From: Hypomyces perniciosus
Lineage: Eukaryota; Ascomycota; Sordariomycetes; Hypocreales; Hypocreaceae
DNA: 64,000 nucleotides
Assembly (NCBI GenBank): GCA_008477525.1
Contig: SPDT01000007.1
Location: 2,170,001 to 2,234,000, forward strand
Reading direction: 5' to 3'
Position numbers and translations under genes: made by a program. The notes below the pieces were generated by a model. It was not told the origin of the DNA. It searched no databases and saw nothing but the letters and a program-made list of their open reading frames with translations. Positions 1 through 10,432 of the stretch are shown one piece after another; positions within the stretch are counted from its first letter, which is position 1; each line of letters starts with the position of its first letter.

Positions 1-1
1 A

Positions 2-2920
2 GATGAAGGTGCTCAGGAGAGAGAGGCAGAGCTGGTTTACCTGCGCGAGCGCGTGGAGGCATACGTCAAAGAGATTGAGCGTCTGCGAGACGAGCACACC
101 AACAGAGAGTCGGAAAAGAGGAAGTTGGCAGACATTGTCAAAGCATTCGGTGAGAGGACGGGCGACAATCTTGGTCGTCAGGAAGAGGCCGATGTTTGGA
201 AAGACCTGCTGGAACAGGAGACTGCTCGCAGAGAGCAAGCGGATGAAGACAACAGAAAGCTACGAGATGAGGTATTCCGACTTAAGAAGGAGTTGACCGC
301 TGCTGCAACTGCAGGCATGATGCATCATACAACAAACATTTACAACATCACTAAGAAGCCCCGGGATCGGAATGGATCGCCCAGTCGTCCAGTGTCTGGT
401 TTATCTGGAGAAGGAGACGGTTCCCACGCCAACTTCAGCGCTGCTAGCACCCTTGTTGACGAGCTACGCCGAGAGAGCGAGCAGTTGCGTCATGAGAACG
501 CCGAACTTCGCCGCGAGGTTGGTGCCCAGACCTCCATGCTCACCTCTAGGAATCGAGAAAAAGAGCGTCTATATCAGGAGATAGAAGACCTTAAGATGGC
601 CCAACGACGTGGAGGTCCTGCGCCTTCCACCATTGACAGTCTCCTCGAGCGATCCGCCTCCCGTGCAGGCGGGCATGAACGATCACAATCTCGTGGAAGT
701 CTCAGGACGAGACAGACATCAGTTGAGGAGGAGGCTGAGCGTGAAGAACTGGAAAACAAGCTCGCAGACCTACGGGACAAAGTCAGCGAGGTCAAGCTCT
801 CCAACCAAGACTTGCAGAGAGAGCTGGATAAGTGCATGGTGGATTTCGAAGAGCTTGCCAATACTAAGCGCGAGGTTGAGGACCATGCTACGAAGTTGCA
901 AGAAGATGTGGACAATTTGACAAGCGATCTGATTGCTTTGCAAGCAGAACGAGATGAGGCCTTGCGAGAGCAAAACGACCTGGAGAACAGCTTCGAGGAG
1001 CTTCGCAATGAGGCGCAGCAAGAAATCGACACACTGGATGCTGAGGTCAATCGACTTCAAGAAGACCTGAACGATCGCTCCGAAAATTTCGAAAGTCTGC
1101 AGAAAGAGATGCGAAAGATGAGCGAGGCTCTCCTCGGCCTGGAAGATGAACAGGAACACAAGCTCCGCCACATCCAGCAACTGGAAGAAGATCAGGCCAG
1201 CCAAGCCCACCGTATTCAACACCTCGAGCAGGAGTTGGAGTCTTCTAACAAGGAACTTGAAGAACTGGAACACAAGCTCCTGGAAGCCAATGAGAAGAAC
1301 CAGCGTCTCTCAGTTCAGCAAGAGTCGTCGCAGGGTGAAATTGCCTTCCTCCGCGAAGAGCAGGAGGCTGACAAAATTCGCATTGGGGACCTGGAAGCAG
1401 CCCTTTCCAACGTTGAGCGTTGCCTCGAGGATGAGAAAGAACGAGTAAAGGAGCTGGAGACCCGGATGCAGGAAGATCGTATACAGTGGGAAGACATTAC
1501 CACGAAGAAGGATGCGGATGTTCAGCAGATATTTGCAAATCTCCAACGAGATGCTGCTGGTGCTAAGGACGAAGTTAGGCGGTTGCGTAAGAGTTTGTCG
1601 TCTCGTGAAGTCGAAGCAACGGAGTGGAAGGAAAGGTTGTTGGAGCTTGAAAACAATTTGAGAGAGGCGCTGGGTGACTTGAATGGCACCCGTTCCTCGC
1701 TCCTTAAGGTACGTTTTGCACTGTTTGTCCCCGAGTTGACCAAATGCTAACATACTTGGCCACAGTCCATAGCGAGGATGCAGCGAGAACTCGAGAACAC
1801 CATTCGTGAGCTCGATACTTCCAAGGCCTCTTTGGTCGAGAAGGACCGCATTATTAAGCAGCGCGATTCACTCCTGGAATCGCACGCTCTCGAAACTCGC
1901 AAAGTCACCGAGCTGCTTGAAAAGGAGCGCGTTGCCCACCGCAATACCAAGTCTCAGTTTGAATCGTTCCAGAAGACGCATCAGCATCTCAGCCGGACTG
2001 CCAGCACTCAAGATGTCCGCATCAACGAACTGGAAGCTACCAGAGGCCAGGATCGCCGGAAGATTGCTATCTTGGAGCAGACGGCACGTGAGCAGCTGTT
2101 GGAGAGAAATGAGTTGCTGCTCCTTCTATGGCAGAAACTGAGTGCCCTATGTGGCAGAGAGTGGGCTAACAACAATACACTTGTCGACCGGCAAGTAGTA
2201 CCGACTCTTGAGGTTATTGCCAGCCGCCTCCCTGGATTTTCAAAGAACCTTCTCGCAGCTGTTAAGACTATCGAGGGCATGTTCGAATCCCTTCAGTCCA
2301 AGATCAAGTCCGTGGAGAAGGACCTGTATCGCGAGTACCAGGCCCTGGAGAATAACCTGGACGTTCGTACCAAGAAACTTGACCGCCTTGAGACTATGGT
2401 GCGCAATACGGTAGCCTCGAGCTCCTTTAGCTCAAAAGAACTACGAGAGCGTATGGTGCGACTTGAAGAAGCATACCGCCAGCTCAAGGTAGAGAATGCG
2501 ACATTGAGAACTGCCAACGACGTTCGCGCCCGAGCAGCCCATCATACCCCTGGCGGCTCTGACGGCAGCGCCGGCTCGCCATCACCACTGATTCCTCGTG
2601 GTCCAGGAGATCGCGCCCGCTCCAGTCATGGCAAGCGATCCAGCGCGGTGCGAGGTACCTCGACCTCAGGAATTCCAATATCAACTTCGAGGGCTGGCCT
2701 GGGCATGCTGGAGGCAACTCATTCTGATGAGGCGCTCCCAAGCAGCAACAATGACAACCGTTGGCTGCTGAGGCTCCGGGACATGGAGTACAAGCTGAAG
2801 ATGGAACGAGAAGGACGCAATCAGGATAGACAGGCAGCGAGGCAACGACTCGGCGGCCTTGAAAACGAGAACAGGGACTTGAGGGAAAAGATGAGGCGTG
2901 TCAACCAAGACACCGAATAG
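2..2920 (+). CDS. apsB: ApsB/Mto1-like microtubule-organising-centre coiled-coil protein (5' partial)
   Basis: The frame is open from the window edge, so the N-terminus is missing and at least 953 residues are visible. Exons are 2..1708 and 1766..2920. The 57-nt intron starts GTACGT, has a GCTAAC branch-like site and ends CAG. Nearly the whole protein is heptad-rich coiled coil with a Ser-rich break near residues 200-235. After it come a non-coiled segment (LLLLLWQKLSALCGREW), a Pro/Ser/Gly linker, and a C-terminal block with WLLRLRDMEYKLKMEREGR that resembles the Mto2-binding region of Mto1. In this family such proteins recruit gamma-tubulin complexes to spindle-pole bodies and septal or cytoplasmic MTOCs; A. 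nidulans ApsB affects nuclear migration. Assignment rests on overall architecture plus the C-terminal block. The alternative is another large coiled-coil protein, but the C-terminal motif argues against it. Confidence 0.72.
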
Positions 2921-3379
2921 GGAACTCGGCCGAGGCGCCAGAGCGACAGACTCCCCATACAAGAGGAAGAAAAGGAAGAATTGGATGAAGAATATCCACT
3001 ACCGCCTAGCCCTCGCGGTGGCGCAGAGGAGTTTTTATACGATGCTTGTTTTGACGAAAGCGTGTCTTTGATTGTACAACACCGGTATTCTTATGAATGG
3101 AGAGAAGAAAGACTTAGCGCATGGACATTATGGTGTTGATAGGGAGGGGATGTTAAAAACGGAACACGGTTGGCGACCTATTACTTTTTTATTATCACTT
3201 GAGCTTCTCGTTTCTTTTTGGGTAGTTTTGGAGTTTTACCTACACTGGTAATGACAGAAAACGATATGAAGTCATGCATAAGGCATATGTAGAGTTTCGG
3301 TGCTGTTTCTTTGATTCTGTCTGTTGTTCACTTCGATGTTCCCAACTTCATAGTACTGTGTTCATAATCATCAATTAAG
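2921..3379. other. intergenic, convergent 3' flanks
   Basis: Lies between two genes converging on it. It is T-rich around 3180-3240, as expected for 3' untranslated sequence. I see no gene. Confidence 0.6.
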
Positions 3380-4183
3380 TTAATATGCACCGCCTTGGGG
3401 CCCCTCTGGCACTTTGACCTCGACTTCGACTTCAGTTTCGCCTATACCTCTCGCCTTGGCCTCTTCGAGAATGACCTTTGTCGCGCTCGCACCGACCCTC
3501 GTGATGCCAAGTGACATGACATATAGAAACTCCTCCAACGTCCTCACGCCTCCCGCAGCCTTGATCTGCACCTCTGGGCCAGAATGCTTCCTCATCAGCT
3601 TGAGATGATGCGGCGTCGCGCCCAGGTAGCTGAACATGCCGTTGGGCTGCTTCACAAACCCATATCCCGTGCTCGTCTTGACAAACGCCACACCCAGCTT
3701 GGTGCATATCTCACACAGCTGGACGATATGCTCGTCCTCTAGATAGTCGTTCTCGAAAATGACTTTTAGTATCGCTCCGCTTGCGGTGACGACGCGATTC
3801 ACGGAGTTGATTTCGTCCTCCACGTAGTGCCACTCTCCGCTTAGGGCTTTGCCTATGTTGATTACCATGTCGATTTCTTGCGCGCCAGATGAGATGGCGT
3901 TCACGGCTTCGTGGACTTTCATAGTGGTCGTGGAGTTGCCGTGAGGAAAGCCGATGACGGCGCAGATGAGCACGGAGGAGCCGGAGAGGATTTCCTTGGC
4001 GAGTGGAATGGAGTATGGTTTTACGCAGGCGGAGGCGACGTTGTATTCGCGCGAGAGGAGGAGTCCGGCGCGGATATCGGCGTCTGTGAGGGTTGGGTGA
4101 AGGAGGGAGTGGTCGATGAGTTTGGCGAGTTTGGGGAGAGAAACGGAGATTGTGGTTGGAGAGGGGGTGTTGGGCGGTGCCAT
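3380..4183 (-). CDS. deoC: deoxyribose-phosphate aldolase (DeoC class I)
   Basis: Predicted to be a 267-residue cytosolic enzyme that cleaves 2-deoxyribose-5-phosphate into acetaldehyde and glyceraldehyde-3-phosphate in deoxynucleoside salvage. It is a single exon. DeoC hallmarks are all present: Asp105 in GAQEIDMVINIG, the Schiff-base Lys169 in FVKTSTGYGF, and the assisting Lys208 in QIKAAGGVRT. The ATG at 4183 gives the normal family length. The same frame stays open upstream to 4390, but that would add a TATA-like, non-conserved leader. The short C-terminal tail is acidic (EVEVEVKVPEG). A run of TATATATA about 20-35 nt upstream of the ATG fits a promoter. Confidence 0.95.
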   Translation of the reverse strand: MAPPNTPSPTTISVSLPKLAKLIDHSLLHPTLTDADIRAGLLLSREYNVASACVKPYSIPLAKEILSGSSVLICAVIGFPHGNSTTTMKVHEAVNAISSGAQEIDMVINIGKALSGEWHYVEDEINSVNRVVTASGAILKVIFENDYLEDEHIVQLCEICTKLGVAFVKTSTGYGFVKQPNGMFSYLGATPHHLKLMRKHSGPEVQIKAAGGVRTLEEFLYVMSLGITRVGASATKVILEEAKARGIGETEVEVEVKVPEGPQGGAY

Positions 4184-4532
4184 TATGGATCGACTGTGAG
4201 GTTTATATATATATTGTATATCGTATAGTTGTTTTCTGGGCTTATGAGCCTGGGAGAGTGATATTTGGATGTTAGATGGACGGATAGTGAGGGTTGTCTC
4301 TGAGGTTGTTGAGATATTACCATATGGCCAAGGCCGAGGCGGGGCTGAACGGAGGGGTTGATGACATAGAGAGGACTGTGTTATTGACATGGAGTCGATT
4401 TCACCGAGCTCAGCTCACCAAGATATCACCATGACTGTGGATATTATTCTAATGATAGGTAAGTTTATTTATGGCTTCAGGAATTTGCAAACATGCTGGC
4501 CATTACCTCCCGATTCATATCTCGAGCGTGTA

Positions 4533-4554
4533 TACTCCGTAGATGTACTTCGTA
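4533..4554. repeat. paired TACTCCGTA and TACTTCGTA nonamers
   Basis: TACTCCGTA at 4533-4541 is followed four bases later by TACTTCGTA at 4546-4554. They belong to the short intergenic motif family described in the findings. Confidence 0.6.
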
Positions 4555-4937
4555 TTTGTATCTGTGCTTCCTGAACTGAGAACTGAGACAAGGTCACCCT
4601 GGGCGGTACCTTGTGATCCTCGTCACCTGCCATATCCCTGTTTCTCTTACCGGAATTACCTATTCTGGTCAATCGTAGCGTTTTGTTGGCATGGCCAGCC
4701 ATTCTCATCATGGAGGATGAAGAGCTATGATGCTATCTAGTGATGGCATCCACGGTCTCAATGTTGTCCGCTGGTGGAGCCCACGATAGAGTTAAGAAAG
4801 GAACCCATTCATCCTGTGATGCATGTTGAAGTGCCTGAAAGACTCAGCAGTGCTACTGGCACTTTTGTAGAAATACATTTAGTTCTGCAACTGAGAACTC
4901 TGAATATAGCCATTATTTTATGATCATGTGTATGAAT

Positions 4938-4946
4938 TACGAAGTA
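4938..4946. repeat. TACGAAGTA nonamer
   Basis: Exact reverse complement of TACTTCGTA, in an intergenic region. Confidence 0.55.
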
Positions 4947-5279
4947 GAAACTCGTAATAACGATAGGATACTGCAGTGATACTGCAGTACTCTTGTATTT
5001 GCACGTAACCTGGTGTGAGCATTCGTCCTGATGGTAGCAGTTCTCATGTATTTGATATGCTATGGCGGTGATCTTGTTCATCCAGATCGTCGCGCTTTTG
5101 AAGCGCAGTTTCGACACAGTCTATGGTAGTATCAACAGCTGCTCAGCTTTTGTACATACTGTCTGATCTATGGGAACGAGCACCAACACAGCGTTCTACC
5201 CAGATTCAATTTCCGTCCACCACGCCGTGGGAATATTGACGTCTTAGATACGTAAATGGAGTGTGAAATGTGTTCGTGT

Positions 5280-5288
5280 TACGAAGTA
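5280..5288. repeat. TACGAAGTA nonamer
   Basis: Intergenic copy about 420 bases upstream of the DUF1479 gene. Confidence 0.55.
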
Positions 5289-5704
5289 CTCTGCTAGCAC
5301 AGTGTCACGATCGCGGAACCTTACTCCGCAAGTCTTCAATTACATCATCGGGGAAACAGGCCTTGGCTTTGTTGACCTCGCCAGCAAAATGCTACCCCAT
5401 CACGTCATATTTAGCCGTGGTGCAACCACACCTTCAAACTCCTCTCCATTTACCCTATTATATCACATCCTCAAGTAAAAGTCTCAGCCGTGATTACTTG
5501 TTGGGGACAAACTCGGGGTTAAATAGATGAGATAGGGTGGCTGATGGGGTGTGGGGTGCGGACTTCCCAAAAGCAGTAATCCCGTCGGCTCATCCGTCAT
5601 ATAAAAGTCAAAAAATGTCAGCTTCACACATTGTAATAATGAGTTTTCTGTTTGATTGAAGGATCGCCGTGGTGAACTTATTGTGTTGATATAGACTTCA
5701 CCAT

Positions 5705-7407
5705 ATGTTTGCATATTTGATGGCTAGTGTCAACATGCTGCGACCAGGCTTCACCAAGATACCAAGGAGCCTTCCGCTCTTACATCGACACATGGCCACA
5801 GTGCAGGCCCAAAAGCCGTCTAAAAGAGTGGGTGACATATCTGATGCCTTTGCCTCGCTGTCAGGCGTTGAACGACCACCTCTTCCAGATCGCTTCAGGC
5901 AACTGAAACTGGAACTGGTTAGGGGTCGGGAGAACAAAGTCATGGATAGTTGGTCAAGGCTGCTGCGAGCACTCAGGGAAGAAAACGAAGTGATTGCGCA
6001 GAAAGGACCAGATGTTATCCCGCAAGTCGAATATACAGACCTCGAAAGCGGCCTAGAAATGCTAAAGAGTGAGATTAAGAAACGAGGTGCCGTAGTCATC
6101 CGGGCGGTCGTCGAGGAGCAGGAAGCCCGGGCATACAAGGCCGAAATCGAAGAATATGTGAAGAAGAATCCTTTTACCAGAGGTTTGTTCCCTTTCATCT
6201 ATCTTCTGATTTCTTCAAATGCCCTAACGCGTTGTTAGCATTCCCATCTCATGACCCACAAGTATACGAGCTGTATTGGTCGCAGCCACAGCTCAAAGCT
6301 CGATCACACCCTTCACTATTACGTGCCCAGAGACATCTCATGTCCTCGCTTTGGAACGTATCATCACCGACCGCCAAGATTTGCCTGGATATTCCACTCT
6401 CATACGCCGACAGGCTGCGAATCCGCCAACCCGGCGATGCAGCGTTTGCCCTAGGACCTCATATTGACGGTGGAAGCGTTGAGCGTTGGGAGAAGCACGG
6501 ATATGGTCTTGGTGGCGTGTATGATAAAGTTTTCGAAGGCGACTGGGAGAGCTATGATCCTTGGGATGCTGCTGGACGAATCGATGCGGTAAATAACTTA
6601 TATGACGGCCTTGGGGCTTGTTCTGCATTCCGAATGTGGCAAGGTTGGCTATCCATGAGCAACACTGGCCCCCAGGAGGGGACTTTGCTGGTATTTCTCA
6701 AACCATATCCCTTTCTTTTGAGGGAGTAATACTGACTGTGGCGTGCAGGCCCTGCCTTTGGTGCATATGTCGACCTCATATACACTCCTCCGTCCCTTCT
6801 TCAAGCCCTTGAGCATCGAAAGGGGACCTGGGTTCCTCGATGAGAAGAACTGGGTCTTTACCGGAGGGGTCGATATGACCAGCGAGTTGCAAGGAGCCCC
6901 TCTTGGTCAAGGCCAGGAGCTCAATGATGAGCTTCACCCCCATCTTGAGCTGGAGAGGACCATGGTCGCTATGCCGAAGGTCAAGCCAGGCGATTTTGTT
7001 GCATGGCATTGTGATAGTGCGTCTCTCTCCCCCCCAGCTACTGCCGCTTTCCGAAGGATTGCTGACAATTCCTCCACTTCGCAGCCATCCACGCCGTCGA
7101 CAAGGTTCATAGGGGACAATCTGACTCAAGCGTGCTCTACATCCCCGTGTGTCCTGTGACTGACCTCAATGCCCAGTACCTGGTACGACAGCGCCAGGCC
7201 TTCAGAGAGGGCACTCCGGGACCCGACTTTCCCGGCGGTGAAGGCGAGTCAAAGCATCTCGACAGGCCCACGGAGGAAATGTTGCGCCGTTGGGCAAACG
7301 GGGAGGGACTACGGGCGATGGGCTTGGAGAGGCTGGTTATTGATTCAACAGCCTTGTCTGGTGCGAGGGCTGTGGTTGAGAGGGCCAACATGACGTTGGG
7401 TTTGTAA
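5705..7407 (+). CDS. DUF1479 family protein (YbiU-like, putative 2OG/Fe(II)-oxygenase fold)
   Basis: Four exons, 5705..6182, 6239..6690, 6749..7016 and 7085..7407, encode 506 residues. Introns are 56-68 nt, GT-AG, and every join preserves frame. The sequence matches the DUF1479 family (E. coli YbiU), a double-stranded beta-helix related to 2-oxoglutarate/iron dioxygenases. Candidate metal ligands are visible: HID in LGPHIDGGSVERWE and a distal His in AWHCDTIHAVDKVH, the latter reconstituted across intron 3. Substrate is unknown. The first 30 residues are basic and hydrophobic with alternative ATGs at 5720 and 5735, so mitochondrial targeting is possible. The neighbouring genes give no hint of pathway. 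Confidence 0.88.
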
Positions 7408-8391
7408 TAACAGTAATTTCATTGGATATGCGATACCCAGATGAATAGGTTCCAAGCAGGAGTAGTATCTGAAGGATCGAGCTGGTTTGATCTATTTCGC
7501 AAATAGTAACAAGTAGTAGCAAGCAAGCAAGCAACCTTTTAGTGTGACTAATAGTAGATACCAGCTGAAGGACTGAGATGCCACCTCTGTTGGTAAGCAA
7601 CATGATTAAAAAGCAGGATGGGATCCATTAACAAGCACAATTGGATTTGTCAGCTCTGCCAAGGGAGCTGAGACTTTGTCCTACCTCATTGGGGGGGCAC
7701 AATTCACTCGTATTATCGGGTTCCATAGTTCCACCAGTTGTTGGTCGTGTAAGTTACCTATGGAAGGATGCGTACGTAACACGTTTTCTTCGTGTGAGAA
7801 TCCATGGAAGAATCTGAGAAATAATAAGGTGCTGACGGTTAAAGGCGTCAGTTCAACTTCTGGTATTTTTCTGATTGTGAAGCGGAAATAGTGCCACGTG
7901 TTTGATGGTGATTCCCTAATAGTAGTAGTTCCCGTCTTGGCTTTGATACGGATCAAATGCCCGACCCGTCGTAATCCATACCTCAATACTTCGTATGTAT
8001 ACATAGCTGGCTTCATCTTTGGCCCACAGAATCAGGACACAGCCTCATATGCTCAAGAAAATCCCTTGTTTCAGATGGAACGGCAGATCGGCTCAACTCA
8101 TTTTTGCATTACTAATACTCTGATTTTTGTGGTCACTTCAAGGGCGCAACGGCAGTCGAGTGGAGATGTTTCACGGACAATAATATCGAGGAGAAGGCGG
8201 GGTTCGAGTACTCGTAATAGGAGGAGAGTTGCTTCTGTGAGGAGTAAATACTAGTAGTACATAGTACTTGGATATTATATATAGAGACGAATTCGCCCTC
8301 TGTTTGAAAGGACAAGACTCAAGAGACATCCTCACTTATTACTACTATTACTCAACCCATCTCCATATCCAACCACTCCCAACTGCCCATC
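7408..8391. other. intergenic region
   Basis: 3' flank of the DUF1479 gene and promoter of the DUF1993 gene. It contains a CAAG-rich microsatellite-like stretch near 7510-7535, one TACTTCGTA nonamer, and a TATATATAG element about 115 bases before the next ATG. No gene seen. Confidence 0.55.
7987..7995. repeat. TACTTCGTA nonamer
   Basis: Intergenic copy about 400 bases upstream of the DUF1993 gene. Confidence 0.55.
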
Positions 8392-8913
8392 ATGAGCTAC
8401 TCTCTCTACGACGCGACCATTGTTCTGGCCCGAAAGGCCCTCGAGTCTCTCTCAACCATCATTAAGAAGGGCGAGGCTGCTCCCAATGCCGCAAGCCTGC
8501 TCGAGGCCCGCATCCACGCAGACATGCTGCCCTTGACCTTCCAGGTCCATGTCGTTACAGACGTCAGCTCCAAGCTGCTTGCTCGCCTGACGGGCACTGA
8601 GCCCACTGCTCTTGAGTACAACCTCAAGTCCTACGCCGACATCCACGCCCGCATTGCCTGGACCCAGGAGCTTCTCGCCAAGGCCGACAAGGAGGCTATC
8701 AACAGCCGCCAGACCGAGCTCGTTACCCTCGGACTGGGTCCTGGCAAGTCCGTCCAGCTCCCTGGTGTTGGCTACGCCAACGGCTACGGCTTGCCCAACA
8801 TCTTCTTCCACCTCAGCACCGCGTACAACATCCTGCGCAAGGAGGGCGTGCCCCTGGGCAAGCGGGATTACCAGACCTCGTTCCTTGTTGAGTATATCAC
8901 CGAGCAGCAGTAA
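8392..8913 (+). CDS. DUF1993 family protein (DinB/YfiT-like fold)
   Basis: A single exon encodes 173 residues, the normal size for DUF1993. Recognisable features are the N-terminal helix (SLYDATIVLARKALESLSTIIKK), the ARIHADMLPLTFQVHVVTD segment and the C-terminal YGLPNIFFHLSTAYNILRKEGVPLGKRDY block. The family is a four-helix bundle related to DinB/YfiT putative metal-dependent enzymes, and its reaction is not known. The gene has C/G-ending codon preference typical of strong expression in this group, and the ATG sits in a good CCATCATG context behind a CT-rich leader. No signal peptide or membrane segment is visible. Confidence 0.9.
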   Translation: MSYSLYDATIVLARKALESLSTIIKKGEAAPNAASLLEARIHADMLPLTFQVHVVTDVSSKLLARLTGTEPTALEYNLKSYADIHARIAWTQELLAKADKEAINSRQTELVTLGLGPGKSVQLPGVGYANGYGLPNIFFHLSTAYNILRKEGVPLGKRDYQTSFLVEYITEQQ

Positions 8914-9459
8914 ACGGGGTCCGAGTAGCATCAGGAAGCTGGTGCTAGCTAGGGTACATGGAAAAGTTAATGAGATTATGAATCAGTGGGAGCCCAATGG
9001 CAATCACAGGGAAAAGTTGGTCAACTTTGCTGCCAGATGAGTTTCAGCGTTAGCAGTAGAGATATCAAGCTGCGCTTACATCGCTCAAAGAAGCTACATA
9101 GGGCATAGCAAAATAAAAAGTGCTTTCTAGTGCCTCCTCAAGACTCCAGGATCCCAACATGGCAATTGACACTAGACACCTATACTACCTATACGTATAA
9201 CCTCATTGTGAGGTGCGAATCCAACAGATTTGTGAAGAAAAAAAAAAGGATTACTGCGCCAAGATGAATATATCGTAAAACAGCGTTCAGTGCAGAAATC
9301 CATTAGCAGGGTTATGAGCAGCATAAGCCACTCAGGTAATGCGCCTTATTAAGCACTAATACCTTGTCACTCCTCTAGGTTCTGTATCTATGCGATCTGA
9401 CAAGATGTACTCCTACTCCGACCTGTTGTACCACCTTTCAACATTCACATCTTCGAGCC
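8914..9459. other. intergenic region
   Basis: Same-strand spacer with an A-run near 9237-9247. No open frame of note. Confidence 0.5.
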
Positions 9460-9878
9460 ATGTCGCCATATTGGTATGCTCTTCGGGTTATTCAAGCCTT
9501 TGAGGACAGGATTATCGAGGCCGTGAGTCTCGTCAGCCCGCGCAAATGCGAAGACAACTTCAGCGCTGACCCAGCTATAGATTCTCCGCCAGCCAGGCTT
9601 CCATCGCGCAGTTGGTCGCATCCATCGAGCTATTCATGAGAGAAAGCATGGGCGAGATCCGAACGAGCCGCTTGCTCCCGGAGAAGCTACAGGTATGACG
9701 CAGCAGGCGGTGTTGGCTATGATACTAGAATGGAGGAAGAAAAACTGACGAATCGTCCGTAGCCGATCCTAACCCGTCAGGCCAAGGCCAGGGCTTCTTC
9801 AAGCATTTCACCAGCGAGCTAAAGAACCAACTCAGAGGGAAACCCACCGATATCTCCGACAAGCCGCCGACAAAGTGA
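9460..9878 (+). CDS. Mrx7-like small mitochondrial protein (MIOREX component 7 family)
   Basis: Three small exons, 9460..9522, 9581..9692 and 9763..9878, give 96 residues. The introns are 58 and 70 nt (GTGAGT...TAG and GTATGA...TAG). The middle exon encodes ILRQPGFHRAVGRIHRAIHE, the hallmark of the Mrx7 family. In yeast Mrx7 associates with the mitochondrial gene-expression (MIOREX) assemblies. The C-terminal exon carries GFFKHFTSELKNQL, also family-like. The start is chosen because ATG-SPYWYALRVIQAFEDRII gives the usual amphipathic N-terminal helix directly before the family motif. The gene is easily missed because no single exon exceeds 40 codons. The family call is from pattern memory, without an alignment. 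Confidence 0.72.
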
Positions 9879-10432
9879 GCGGGCAGGTCGTGGCCGCGGA
9901 CCTCAACGAACGAACGACCATTATACCATATTTCGAGCCCGATGAACAGACGCTATCAACAGCCACAACCTCTCTATGTTACCAGATGGACACACGAAGA
10001 GGGCCCCTTCTCCATGTGCCTCATACGAATGCGAGCTGGTTCAGCAATGATCCAGCTTGGCTGGCGATCCAATGCGACCGACAGCGTTGGTTTTGGCTAC
10101 CAGTCGCCAAATACCCAGAACCTCCCCCTATCAATAACGGGTCTTTTTTCGGAATAGCCTTCAGGGGAAATACAAATACAGTACCGCAGGAATGAATGCC
10201 TCAAACTATTACAGAGGGGACTAGAGGGCGCAGTCGCAATGGGCGACTGGCAAAAACGGAGGGGCCATGTCTTGAGATTGGCAGTGACGCAATTACACGC
10301 AAGCAATATAATGAATTAAGCCTCTGAAGTCGATTTCGCCTCTCCCTCCCAATCAGAGCCTGTCCCGTCACATGGTCAAATATGGTGCCCAAATTCGCTT
10401 TCTTTCTTCTTCCAGGGCAGCTGCATTTCCGA
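9879..10432. other. intergenic region, convergent 3' flanks
   Basis: A weak open frame of about 100 codons continues past the Mrx7-like stop, but it has no ATG at its beginning and no recognisable motif. I treat it as 3' untranslated sequence. Confidence 0.5.

Larger units (their letters stand above)
4184..5704. other. 1.5-kb intergenic region
   Basis: The two flanking genes diverge from this stretch, so it probably holds two promoters. No open frame in it resembles a protein I know. It contains four copies of the dispersed TACTTCGTA/TACTCCGTA nonamer and otherwise nothing I can name. Confidence 0.55.

Noticed and set aside
9879..10197. A 106-codon frame following the Mrx7-like gene
   Set aside because: No ATG at its beginning, no motif, and it overlaps the stop of the spliced gene in another frame.
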